In this document: piece by piece, positions 1 through 6,016 of the stretch | How the letters are laid out: each line of letters opens with the position of its first letter | Position numbering within the stretch: position 1 is the first letter of the stretch | From: Pseudomonadota bacterium | Lineage (GTDB): Bacteria; Pseudomonadota; Alphaproteobacteria; Sphingomonadales; Sphingomonadaceae | Direction: 5' to 3' | Length of the DNA: 12,812 bases | NCBI GenBank assembly: GCA_023413015.1 | Contig: JAEZQR010000196.1 | Location: 1-12,812, forward strand | Position numbers and translations under genes: made by a program | The notes under the pieces: generated by a model | The model's input: the letters and a program-made list of their open reading frames with translations, nothing else | Told to the model about the DNA's origin: nothing | Databases searched by the model: none

Positions 1-942
1 GGGATGCGGTTCAAGGCGATCGTGCTCCACGACGCCGAGGATGTGGTTCATCGCCATGAGCTCAACGTCTTCGACAGCCTCATTCCGGGCAAGGCCATGG
101 TCCAGCTTCCCGTCGTGCCGCTCCTCGACGAGCGCTCGCGCTGGATCGCCGGCCATTATGCCGACGAGTTCGCGGAGGCGCACGGCAAGGACATCCTGAT
201 CCGCGAGGCGATCGGCGCCGCCGTCCCAAGCGCGGGCGTGGCCTGCGCCATCGAGCGGGACATGATGGCGCGGATTGCCGAAGCCGGCGGCGGGCTCCCG
301 TTCGATCCGGCCTGTCAGGTCGAGGACTATGAACTCGGCCTGCGGGTCGCCGCGCTGGGAGGGCGAGGGACCTTCGTCCGTATCCCTGCCGCAGTGGATG
401 ATCCGACCGTGGTCGCCACCCGCGAGCATTTCCCCACTTCCTTCGAGGCCGCCAAGCGGCAGAAGTCACGTTGGCTGCTCGGGATCGCGCTGCACGGCTG
501 GGACCGGCTGGGATGGCCCGGCCGCTGGCCGGACCGACTGATGCTGATGCGCGACCGCAAGTCGATCATCACCGCAATGCTCACGGCGCTGGCCTACCTT
601 AGCTTACTCGCCGTCGTCATGCTTGAGGGCATCAAGACGCTCTGTCCTGCCAGCATCACGCTGCCACCGCTGGTCGAACCGGGAAGCCCACTGGAGCGGC
701 TGCTCCTATTCAACTTCGCCATTTTCGTCTGGCGCTTGACCATGCGCGCCTATTTCACCGGCCGCACCTATGGCTGGCAGGAAGCACTGCGGTCGGCGCC
801 ACGTGCGGTCACTGCCAACTTCATCAACTTCGCGGCGGCGATGAGCGCATTGCGACGCTACATCGCCATTACCAGCGGGCGGGAAGCCCTGTGGTGGGAC
901 AAGACCGCCCACCGTTTTCCATTGCAGGTCACAAGGTGCTGA
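1..942 (+). CDS. NfrB-like family 2 glycosyltransferase, 3' part (5' end outside window)
   Basis: Membrane glycosyltransferase of the GT2 type, related to NfrB (phage N4 adsorption protein B), which in E. coli builds a surface polysaccharide. The frame is open to the first base, so the N-terminus lies upstream. Counting from the ATG at base 4, the GT2 signature is complete: a DxD-like HDAED (residues 9-13), the catalytic VEDYELGLR (about 106-114) and QKSRW (153-157). Two hydrophobic stretches follow (about 188-208 and 233-250). The protein stops soon after a WDKTAHRFP motif, which I recall as closing the GT/membrane module. There is therefore no room for the C-terminal MshEN-type c-di-GMP-binding domain of E. 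coli NfrB. The stop overlaps the GTG start of the next gene, which indicates coupling. The family is fairly certain; the sugar and polymer are unknown. Confidence 0.85.
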   Translation, partial: GMRFKAIVLHDAEDVVHRHELNVFDSLIPGKAMVQLPVVPLLDERSRWIAGHYADEFAEAHGKDILIREAIGAAVPSAGVACAIERDMMARIAEAGGGLPFDPACQVEDYELGLRVAALGGRGTFVRIPAAVDDPTVVATREHFPTSFEAAKRQKSRWLLGIALHGWDRLGWPGRWPDRLMLMRDRKSIITAMLTALAYLSLLAVVMLEGIKTLCPASITLPPLVEPGSPLERLLLFNFAIFVWRLTMRAYFTGRTYGWQEALRSAPRAVTANFINFAAAMSALRRYIAITSGREALWWDKTAHRFPLQVTRC

Positions 943-2129
943 CCGCCCGCCCGCTCCGCGTCTACGCCTTGCTCTGCCTAGCGGCGCTCGGCTGGCTTGC
1001 ATGGCGGCTGCCGTCGGTATGGAGCGAGCTTGCCGCCACGCGGCCGGCGGACGAGACGCCTTCCGGTCCATCACTGCGGTCGATACAGTCTCGGCTTACC
1101 GCTGGCCTGCCCGATGTCGAGATTGGTGCATCCGACCTCCAAAGCTCCGCTCTTGTACTCAGGATCCCCGCCCATTCGCCTCGCACCACTTCGGCGGTTG
1201 AGGCTCGCCTATGGCTTGATCCCGTTATTTTCGCAGCGGATGAGTTGCTGACTGCGTCAGACAGTTCAACGCTCACGTCACAACCGCCCCAAGAGCAGGT
1301 GCATCCATCGATGATGGCGGGCACGTCTGCCGCCGAGCGCGGCTACGCCTTGCTCGCGTCCGGTGATCGTCGCACGGCCGCCGCCGCTTTCCGCCAAGCC
1401 ATTGAACAAGGCGCGGACGATCCGCGCGTCCCACAATGGTACGCGCAGCTTCGTTACCTTGAGCAACGATGGTCGGGTACGGCCTATATGCTCGCCCGCA
1501 ACTCGGGACGGTCGTTACCAACGGCGACGATCCCTGCGCTCACGGCGGCGCAGAGCGGTGCGCAGGTCGCCTACACTCTCAACCCGCTCGATCCGCAGCC
1601 GTTTGCGCTGCAGGGGCGGGTGGTGACCGCGAACGACGGCATCGCGCTCAACACTGGCAGCGCCCAAGCCGCGGTCGCCGTTACCTGGCGTCCGGTGCCG
1701 GCGGTACAGGTCGCAGCGGAGCGGCTGATCCGCGCCGGCCGCAAGTCGCGGAATGCCTGGACGGTACGCGTGGCCGCCGGTGGCGAGACGCCGCGTCCCG
1801 CCGGCCGGAAAGCCTGGAACGCCTGGTCGGCTTATGCCGAGACCGGCATCGTCGGCACGCGGCGCCAGGATCTCTATGCCGCCACCGCGGCACGCGGCGG
1901 GCGAGCCTTCGACCTGAGCGACAAGGTGGCGCTGACGCTCGGCGGCGGCATCTGGGCAAGCGTACAGCATTACGACCGCACCGCCCATTGGATCGAGGTC
2001 GGCCCGAGCGCCCAGCTTCGCATCGAGAGCCAGCCGCCGGTCAATGTCGCGCTCGATTACCGATGGCGCATCAACGGCAACGCCGACCCGGGGACCGGGC
2101 CGGCGCTGACGGTCTCGACCGGTTTCTGA
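936..2129 (+). CDS. NfrA-like envelope protein (short form, TPR-like repeat plus NfrA C-terminal domain)
   Basis: About 397 aa from the GTG at 936, which overlaps the upstream TGA (940-942). The open frame extends to 891, but the GTG puts a hydrophobic anchor (VYALLCLAALGWLAW, residues about 8-23) at the N-terminus. A Ser/Thr/Pro-rich linker follows, then a TPR-like helical stretch (about 133-190; AERGYALLASGDRRTAAAAF) and a C-terminal region rich in alternating residues that ends in phenylalanine (VSTGF). That ending fits outer-membrane insertion and the NfrA C-terminal domain. E. coli NfrA is roughly 990 aa with many TPRs, so this is a much reduced version. Pairing with an NfrB-like glycosyltransferase supports a role in polysaccharide export across the outer membrane. 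The subfamily call is from memory of the family and not from a search. No clear ribosome binding site; translation is probably coupled. Confidence 0.75.
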   Translation: MLTARPLRVYALLCLAALGWLAWRLPSVWSELAATRPADETPSGPSLRSIQSRLTAGLPDVEIGASDLQSSALVLRIPAHSPRTTSAVEARLWLDPVIFAADELLTASDSSTLTSQPPQEQVHPSMMAGTSAAERGYALLASGDRRTAAAAFRQAIEQGADDPRVPQWYAQLRYLEQRWSGTAYMLARNSGRSLPTATIPALTAAQSGAQVAYTLNPLDPQPFALQGRVVTANDGIALNTGSAQAAVAVTWRPVPAVQVAAERLIRAGRKSRNAWTVRVAAGGETPRPAGRKAWNAWSAYAETGIVGTRRQDLYAATAARGGRAFDLSDKVALTLGGGIWASVQHYDRTAHWIEVGPSAQLRIESQPPVNVALDYRWRINGNADPGTGPALTVSTGF

Positions 2130-2133
2130 GCCG

Positions 2134-3210
2134 CTATTCGGCCGCGGCGAGCGCAGCGACTTCCTCGATGTTCCGGCGGCGGGCGTCGAACTGCGCGGCG
2201 ATGGTTTCGTCGTTGGCTTGGAGCGCATCGATATCAATGTGAACGTAGTCGAGCACGCCCATGTCGGCGTAGCCCTTCTGGACGGTCTCGCCCCAGAGAC
2301 CGATGTCCTTCACCACGGGCACGATGCGGTTGAAGAGGTGGTTTCGGAACTGCCGCGAGCCCGCGGTCTCGTGCATGTGCTGCACGCAGCCCTCGACGTC
2401 GAGGCCGAGATGCTCCCACAGCTCGCGCTGCTCGAAACGGTCGCGCATGTGGTAGCAGGCTTCGATCAGGAACTGCTCGCGCTCGCGACGCTCGGCCTCG
2501 GTGAGCTGCGGATAATATTCGCGTAGCGTCAGCCGCCCGAACGCGACGTGCCGTGCCTCGTCCTGCATGACATAGGCGTTGACGGCGGCCGCCAGCGGCG
2601 AGCTCGAATGGTCGCGGATGCCGGCGAAGGCGGCGAGCGCCAGCCCCTCGATCACCACTTGCATGCCGAGGTAGGTCATGTCCCAGCGGCTGTCGCGCAG
2701 CACCTGTTCCAGTAGCGTCTTCAGCGGCCCGGTCATCGGATGCGAAAGCCCGATCTTCTCGAGCAGCCGCTTGTACGCCTCGACGTGGCGCGCCTCGTCG
2801 ATCGTCTGCGTCGAGGCATAGAACTTCGCCTCGAGGTCGGGCACCTGCGTCACGATCTTGGCCGAGCAGATCAGCGCGCCCTGCTCGCCGTGCAGGAACT
2901 GCGACAGGCCCCAGGCCTGGCTGTTGCGGCGGATCTCGACCTTCTCGCGATCCGACATCTTCTCGAACTCGGAATAGCCGTGCAGCGCGAATAGCTCGAC
3001 CGGCATCCCCTGTGGGTTATCGTAATCGATATCCTGATCCCAATCGATGCGATACTCGGCGTCCCACTGCTGCTGCTTGCCCTTGGCGTAGAGGTTCAGC
3101 AGGTCCTGGCGGCTGTCCGAATAGCTCCAGGTGAAATGGGTGTCGAAGTCCTGCGGGACTTCCCACGAGAGGCTTTCGGGCTTGATGCCGTAGATGTCGG
3201 TGAAGGCCAT
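2134..3210 (-). CDS. Ferritin-like di-iron carboxylate protein (AurF/R2-like oxygenase candidate)
   Basis: 358 aa. The sequence shows the full four-carboxylate, two-histidine set of a ferritin-like di-iron centre: Glu109 (GEQGAL), Glu139 and His142 (IDEARH), Glu188 (VIEGLAL), Glu218 and His221 (QDEARH). The two DEARH helices give the duplicated ExxH pattern typical of ribonucleotide reductase R2, AurF-type N-oxygenases and related oxygenases. The N-terminal region has a conserved-looking KGKQQQWDAEYRIDW stretch. No signal peptide or membrane segment, so cytosolic. The substrate cannot be told: oxygenase, desaturase-like and peroxide-consuming roles all remain possible. A good ribosome binding site (AGAGGGAG, about 3216-3223) precedes the ATG. 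The start lies 22 bases after the MerR stop, so the two are probably co-transcribed. Only 4 bases separate its stop from the converging NfrA-like gene. Confidence 0.88.
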   Translation of the reverse strand: MAFTDIYGIKPESLSWEVPQDFDTHFTWSYSDSRQDLLNLYAKGKQQQWDAEYRIDWDQDIDYDNPQGMPVELFALHGYSEFEKMSDREKVEIRRNSQAWGLSQFLHGEQGALICSAKIVTQVPDLEAKFYASTQTIDEARHVEAYKRLLEKIGLSHPMTGPLKTLLEQVLRDSRWDMTYLGMQVVIEGLALAAFAGIRDHSSSPLAAAVNAYVMQDEARHVAFGRLTLREYYPQLTEAERREREQFLIEACYHMRDRFEQRELWEHLGLDVEGCVQHMHETAGSRQFRNHLFNRIVPVVKDIGLWGETVQKGYADMGVLDYVHIDIDALQANDETIAAQFDARRRNIEEVAALAAAE

Positions 3211-3232
3211 GAACGATACTCCCTCTTGATTG

Positions 3233-3928
3233 TCATTGATTGTCGTTGGCGATGCGGCGGCGGGCTTCGAGCCGCCGCAGGATTTCGCGGGTGCGCATCA
3301 GGCTCAGCATGTCGTTGACGGCGGCGATGCCGCGCTCGGCCATGTTGGCCGCCTCCTCCTCGCCGACCACGCCTGCCGTGTGCTCGAAGAACAGCCGCAT
3401 CTCCTGACCGACGAGCCAGTCGACGAAGTCGGCATAGATGCCGCGGCCTTCGCCGGTGAAGCCGCGCTCCTCGGTGAAGCCGATGTGCTTCAGCTCCATC
3501 AGCGCCTTGACGATGCCGGCGTCGCGCGGGTCCATCGTGCCGTCGGCCGCCACCGCGACGGTGCCGCTGGCGACCGCCTCGTCGATGTCCTCGCGCGTGG
3601 CGCCCGTCTGTTCCATCACGCGCGCGACCGGCAGCCGCTCGCCCTCGTCCAGCCGCGCACGCAGCATGGCATCGAGGTGCGGAAAGGCTTCGGCGTGCAG
3701 CCAGCGGTCGCCGCCTTCGGCATCGAGCAGCGACTTGATCACCGCGAGCGGCAGGAAGCGCTCCTCCTGGAGCCGCTTGATGGCGCGGACGCGGGCGACA
3801 TGGTCTTCGGTGTAGAAGGCGGAGTTGCGGGTCGCGCGCTCGGGCTCGGGCAGCAGCCCTTCCCGGATGTAGAACCGGATCGTCTCCCGGCCGACGCCGG
3901 TCCGCTTCTCGAGTTCGCGCATGCGCAT
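3233..3928 (-). CDS. MerR-family transcriptional regulator
   Basis: 231 aa. The N-terminus is a classic MerR winged helix-turn-helix: MRMRELEKRTGVGRETIRFY, then REGLLPEP, an AFYTEDHVARVRAIKRLQ segment and the start of the dimerisation helix (LPLAVIKSLLDAE). The remaining 150 residues form a predominantly helical effector domain that I do not recognise. It has no paired cysteines of the metal-sensing MerR kind, so a small-molecule or lipid-like ligand is more likely than a metal. The ATG at 3928 is supported by AGGAGA ten bases upstream; a second in-frame ATG at 3922 is possible. It lies directly upstream of the di-iron protein gene on the same strand and probably controls that operon and itself. 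An inverted repeat at 3975-3991 is a candidate operator. Confidence 0.92.
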   Translation of the reverse strand: MRMRELEKRTGVGRETIRFYIREGLLPEPERATRNSAFYTEDHVARVRAIKRLQEERFLPLAVIKSLLDAEGGDRWLHAEAFPHLDAMLRARLDEGERLPVARVMEQTGATREDIDEAVASGTVAVAADGTMDPRDAGIVKALMELKHIGFTEERGFTGEGRGIYADFVDWLVGQEMRLFFEHTAGVVGEEEAANMAERGIAAVNDMLSLMRTREILRRLEARRRIANDNQ

Positions 3929-3974
3929 CCGCAGCGATCTCCTGTTGAGCGCGACTCGGAAGTTAACACAGAGT

Positions 3975-3991
3975 GCGTAGACGTACTACGC
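3975..3991. promoter_or_regulatory. Inverted repeat upstream of MerR-family gene, candidate operator
   Basis: GCGTAG-ACGTA-CTACGC: perfect 6-base arms around a 5-base spacer, 47 bases upstream of the merR-type start codon. Position and symmetry suit a binding site for the MerR dimer (autoregulation). No convincing -35/-10 pair with the stretched spacer of MerR promoters could be assigned, so the function is inferred. Confidence 0.45.
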
Positions 3992-4005
3992 GAAATGCGA
4001 CGGAA

Positions 4006-4055
4006 GCTCGGCCCCGAGCGACGACGCTCCGGCAAGCGAAGGACGTCCGCTTCGC
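4006..4055. repeat. Two dyad symmetries in the intergenic region upstream of merR
   Basis: GCTCGG-cc-CCGAGC (4006-4019) is followed by GCGAAG-N8-CTTCGC (4036-4055), whose loop contains GGACGTCC. The 259-base stretch 3929-4187 holds no gene. It contains these dyads, the 3975-3991 inverted repeat and the 4159-4176 hairpin. Regulatory sites or RNA structure at the end of the upstream small-gene transcript are both possible. Confidence 0.3.
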
Positions 4056-4158
4056 ATCGGCCCGGAGTGAAAGCAGACATGCACTTACCGATACGAGTGA
4101 GGCCGCGCCGCTTTCTGGATAACCTCCGTCGTTCCCGGGGCACGGCCTCGTTCGTGTC

Positions 4159-4176
4159 GGCTCCAGGTCAGGAGCC
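4159..4176 (-). terminator. Hairpin just after the small-gene operon, weak terminator candidate
   Basis: GGCTCC-aggtca-GGAGCC, a perfect 6-bp GC-rich stem 11 bases beyond the stop at 4188 on the minus strand. No T-tract follows, so it may only protect the 3' end or slow transcription. Confidence 0.3.
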
Positions 4177-4187
4177 TGAATTGAGCA

Positions 4188-4415
4188 TCAGCGCTTCAGC
4201 GTGGCCTCGACGGCAGCGAGACCGGCATCGCTCGCCGTCGCGATATCCAAGGGCCGCCCCCCGAGGCTGTGATGATGCTCGTTGAGGAAGCTCATCGCCT
4301 CCTGCGCCGTCGGATGGGCCGTGCTCGCCAGCCGCACGGCCAGGCCGCGCCGCCGCGTCTCGTCGGCATCGAGTGGTCGTTCGCCTGCGTAGCGCTTCGC
4401 TGGTTTCTGGAACAT
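4188..4415 (-). CDS. Short protein with MbcA/ParS/Xre antitoxin-type (DUF2384) toxin-binding domain
   Basis: 75 aa. The C-terminal half reads AMSFLNEHHHSLGGRPLDIA followed by SDAGLAAVEATLKR. This matches the DUF2384 pattern (A..FLn....LGGRPLdla..s..GL..V...L) found at the C-terminus of Xre/MbcA/ParS antitoxins of RES-type toxin pairs. The usual N-terminal helix-turn-helix is missing; only a basic 35-residue leader is present. There is no RES-domain toxin next to it, so it is an orphan and may have been adopted for another role. GAGGAGA eight bases upstream supports the ATG. It is the last of five same-strand small genes, 48 bases after the previous stop. Domain assignment is from pattern memory. 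Confidence 0.7.
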   Translation of the reverse strand: MFQKPAKRYAGERPLDADETRRRGLAVRLASTAHPTAQEAMSFLNEHHHSLGGRPLDIATASDAGLAAVEATLKR

Positions 4416-4463
4416 GCGGTTCTCCTCAGGGGCGATTCCGTTCGGGCGTTCGCAAACAGTCGG

Positions 4464-4745
4464 TCAGTCGAGCAGCGACCGCACCTCGTCGGCCGCCGAC
4501 ACCTCGCCTGCCGGAACGCTCGTAGGCGTGAGGGTGAACGCGCCACGCCGCGAACGGTAGCCAGCCCCCACCGTCACGATGCGCGCGATGCGGTCGAATG
4601 CGACATGCTCGCCGGCCATGCCATGGGCCTCGGCGATGAACTCGCCGGCCCAGGTATAGGCCTCATCCAGGCTGCGCGCCTCGAAGGTACGATCGACCAG
4701 GACGGCGCTGCTGAGCGGCTGGTAGACAAGATGGTACGATGCCAT
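4464..4745 (-). CDS. Hypothetical protein, 93 aa
   Basis: Not recognised. Starts MASYHLVYQPLSSAVLVDRT, with a helical middle (LDEAYTWAGEFIAEAHGMAG) and a beta-like second half (VAFDRIARIVTVGAGYRSRR). It is soluble, with no cysteines or signal peptide. An in-frame GTG lies further up at 4760, but GTGAGG at the right distance before the ATG (4745) supports the shorter start. That ribosome binding site overlaps the stop of the 40-codon gene upstream, so the two are probably translated together. Natural-looking amino-acid composition and the operon position make it a real gene. Confidence 0.75.
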   Translation of the reverse strand: MASYHLVYQPLSSAVLVDRTFEARSLDEAYTWAGEFIAEAHGMAGEHVAFDRIARIVTVGAGYRSRRGAFTLTPTSVPAGEVSAADEVRSLLD

Positions 4746-4756
4746 GGCGGGCAGCC

Positions 4757-4879
4757 TCACGAGAAGCGGATGCCGCAGCCGGTCGCGGCGCAGGTTTCGA
4801 GGAAATAGCGCGCTCGCCCGCAGCGGTCGGGTCGCCCGTCGCTGCCGCGTGGGCCGGTTGCCGTGAGATCCCAGACCAT
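4757..4879 (-). CDS. Very small hypothetical protein, 40 aa, three cysteines, translationally coupled
   Basis: The ATG at 4879 overlaps the TGA of the preceding gene (TGATG), and the stop lies within the ribosome binding site of the following gene. It begins MVWDLTATGPRGSDGRPDRC and ends FLETCAATGCGIRFS. Three cysteines (positions 20, 30, 35) in 40 residues suggest metal or disulfide chemistry, but no known zinc-ribbon spacing is complete. No homolog is recalled. The exact fit between two neighbours is the main evidence that it is translated. An in-frame extension up to 4969 would lie almost wholly inside the upstream gene and is less likely. Confidence 0.6.
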   Translation of the reverse strand: MVWDLTATGPRGSDGRPDRCGRARYFLETCAATGCGIRFS

Positions 4880-5094
4880 CAAGTGCGGCCCTTCGCCAGC
4901 TTCGTCAGCACCTGCCCGTTCGGCAGGACGACCGTCTCCGAGACCAGGCCGCTCCCGATGACCGGGCATTTGGCCCAGACCTCCTCGTCACCCATTCGCA
5001 GACGCATGTTCCTCAGGGGCACCACCCCCGGATCGAGCCCGGCTCGGGCGATCATGTCTCGCTGAGAAGCGGTGAGTTCGAAGAGGATCTGCAC
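4879..5094 (-). CDS. Hypothetical protein, about 71 aa
   Basis: Not recognised. Begins MQILFELTASQRDMIARAGL if started at the GTG at 5094, which has GGAGG five bases upstream. A GTG at 5106 would add four residues but lacks such a site. The middle (LRNMRLRMGDEEVWAKCPVI) and the end (ETVVLPNGQVLTKLAKGRT) look like a small mixed alpha/beta soluble domain with one cysteine. Its stop overlaps the start of the 40-codon gene by one base. It sits second in the minus-strand cluster, 37 bases after the 76-aa gene. Confidence 0.75.
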   Translation of the reverse strand: MQILFELTASQRDMIARAGLDPGVVPLRNMRLRMGDEEVWAKCPVIGSGLVSETVVLPNGQVLTKLAKGRT

Positions 5095-5131
5095 GTCACC
5101 CTCCACAGCCCGTGCGGGTTCGAGGCCGCGG

Positions 5132-5362
5132 TCAGTTGGTGGTCCGGGTGCGAGCGAGCTGCGCGATGCCGGTCAGGTCCGCCGGCGGTCCGCTGGCGCG
5201 ACGCGCCTCGTTCAGTCGGACGACATGCTCCAGAAAATCGGCCCGCCGGCTCCAAGCCTCGACCGACGCCTCGAAGCAGGCGCGTCGGGTGGACAGAATG
5301 GCGGTGGCGGCACGGAAGCGGTCGTCGGCCGCAAGGGCACGGCATGCGTGGGCGGTAAGCAT
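5132..5362 (-). CDS. Hypothetical helical protein, 76 aa (first gene of small-gene cluster)
   Basis: Not recognised. Starts MLTAHACRALAADDRFRAAT and is predicted almost entirely helical, with many Ala and Arg residues. No signal peptide or membrane segment. The ribosome binding site is weak (AGG about nine bases before the ATG). As the first gene of the minus-strand cluster it should lie nearest the promoter, which must be in the 274-base gap shared with cspA. The inverted repeat at 5409-5438 is 47 bases upstream of the start codon. Confidence 0.7.
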   Translation of the reverse strand: MLTAHACRALAADDRFRAATAILSTRRACFEASVEAWSRRADFLEHVVRLNEARRASGPPADLTGIAQLARTRTTN

Positions 5363-5408
5363 AGGATGCGCCTGTCAAACTTGCAGGCGGGGGCAGCGAG
5401 CCCTCAGC

Positions 5409-5438
5409 CACCGGCGCCTGTGAACGCGTCTGCCGGTG
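5409..5438. repeat. Inverted repeat in the divergent cspA / small-gene control region
   Basis: CACCGGC (5409-5415) and GCCGGTG (5432-5438) are perfect 7-base arms 16 bases apart. It lies upstream of the 76-aa gene on the minus strand. It could be an operator or a leader hairpin. The gap 5363-5636 contains no gene. Confidence 0.4.
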
Positions 5439-5506
5439 ATGGGCTCAACATCATGCGCGGGCCACCCGAATGCAAGCCCGCCCTTGTATTCGCCGCCAAT
5501 AGAGCC

Positions 5507-5517
5507 CACCTTAGGTG
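5507..5517. repeat. Short palindrome CACCT-T-AGGTG between divergent genes
   Basis: Five-base arms around one T, about 120 bases upstream of cspA and 145 bases upstream of the 76-aa gene. It could be an operator for either transcript, but at this length chance is a fair alternative. Confidence 0.25.
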
Positions 5518-5562
5518 AGCTGACGTTGCGCGCGACGGATTGCGGCGCGTCACTGCCCTCTC

Positions 5563-5636
5563 TCCCTTTCCTGCTTCTTTGGCCCTGATGCCGACGTTCG
5601 GCGTCGGGCACGCCCGTTTCTCGGAAAGGGAAAATC
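5563..5636 (+). promoter_or_regulatory. cspA 5' leader with potential Shine-Dalgarno-masking helix
   Basis: TCCCTTTCC (5563-5571) is exactly complementary to GGAAAGGGA (5623-5631), which is the ribosome binding site of the cold-shock gene, six bases before its ATG. The 51 bases between hold a second hairpin, CCGACG-ttcgg-CGTCGG (5591-5607). Together they form a closed leader in which the ribosome site is paired. Cold-shock mRNAs of this class are known to be controlled by temperature-dependent leader folding; this particular helix is read from sequence and untested. The transcription start is unknown, and the helix only matters if it lies upstream of 5563. Confidence 0.5.
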
Positions 5637-5843
5637 ATGACGACCGGTACCGTAAAATTCTTCAACGCCCAGAAGGGCTTCGGCTTCATCACGCCCGACG
5701 GCGGCGCCAAGGACGTGTTCGTCCACATCTCGGCGGTCGAGCGCGCCGGCATGCGCAGTCTGATGGATGGTCAGAAGGTGAGCTTCGATCTCGAGGCCGA
5801 CCGCCAGGGCCGCATGTCGGCCTGCAATCTGGTGGCGGCCTGA
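5637..5843 (+). CDS. cspA: Cold-shock protein, CspA family
   Basis: 68 aa, the standard length of a single cold-shock domain. This is a small OB-fold that binds single-stranded RNA and DNA and keeps mRNA unfolded in the cytoplasm. Both RNA-binding motifs are intact: RNP1 KGFGFI (residues 13-18) and RNP2 VFVHIS (27-32), after the usual MTTGTVKFFN start. AAAGGGA sits six bases before the ATG. It is divergent from the small-gene cluster and followed by a DUF6481 gene and another small gene on the same strand. The symbol is generic: bacteria carry several csp paralogues, and cold inducibility of this copy is unproven. Confidence 0.95.
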   Translation: MTTGTVKFFNAQKGFGFITPDGGAKDVFVHISAVERAGMRSLMDGQKVSFDLEADRQGRMSACNLVAA

Positions 5844-5854
5844 GCCCGTCTCCA

Positions 5855-5994
5855 CGATGAGGGATCGCATCGCGGCGCAGGCACACGCTTCGCTGCCGCG
5901 TGCGACCGTCATCGGGCGGCTTTGGCGCTGGATGACGGTCCAGGGCCCGACTGCCTGACGATGGACGGCGGGCCACAGGGTCCGCCGTCCATCG
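5855..5994 (+). other. Chain of four predicted hairpins between cspA and the DUF6481 gene
   Basis: Read in order: CGATG-N8-CATCG (5855-5872); CGCGGC...GCCGCG (5871-5900); a perfect 10-bp GACCGTCATC / GATGACGGTC stem (5904-5940, 17-base loop); and a long stem at 5959-5994. The last has 13 perfect pairs plus a G-T pair and two G-C pairs, closing a 4-base loop. It is followed by CCTTCTT, a poor T-tract, and then the AGGAG of the next gene at 6005. It could be a terminator or attenuator of the cspA transcript, a processing site, or a small structured RNA. The pairing is visible; the role is inference. Confidence 0.5.
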
Positions 5995-6016
5995 CCTTCT
6001 TGATAGGAGAAAGCCG

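Noticed and set aside
2083..2104. GC-rich hairpin CCCGG-gga-CCGGG near the end of the NfrA-like gene as a terminator
   Set aside because: It lies in coding sequence, the stem is only 5 bp and no T-tract follows; easily explained by GC content.
1469..2242. Overlapping long frames on both strands within the NfrA-like gene
   Set aside because: Arg-rich, motif-free translations typical of wrong frames. The NfrA-like frame has an anchor, TPR-like helices and a plausible outer-membrane C-terminus.
3230..4285. 351-codon open frame on the plus strand opposite the MerR gene
   Set aside because: It runs antisense to a clear MerR protein and across its control region. Its composition follows from GC-biased codons and it contains no family motif.
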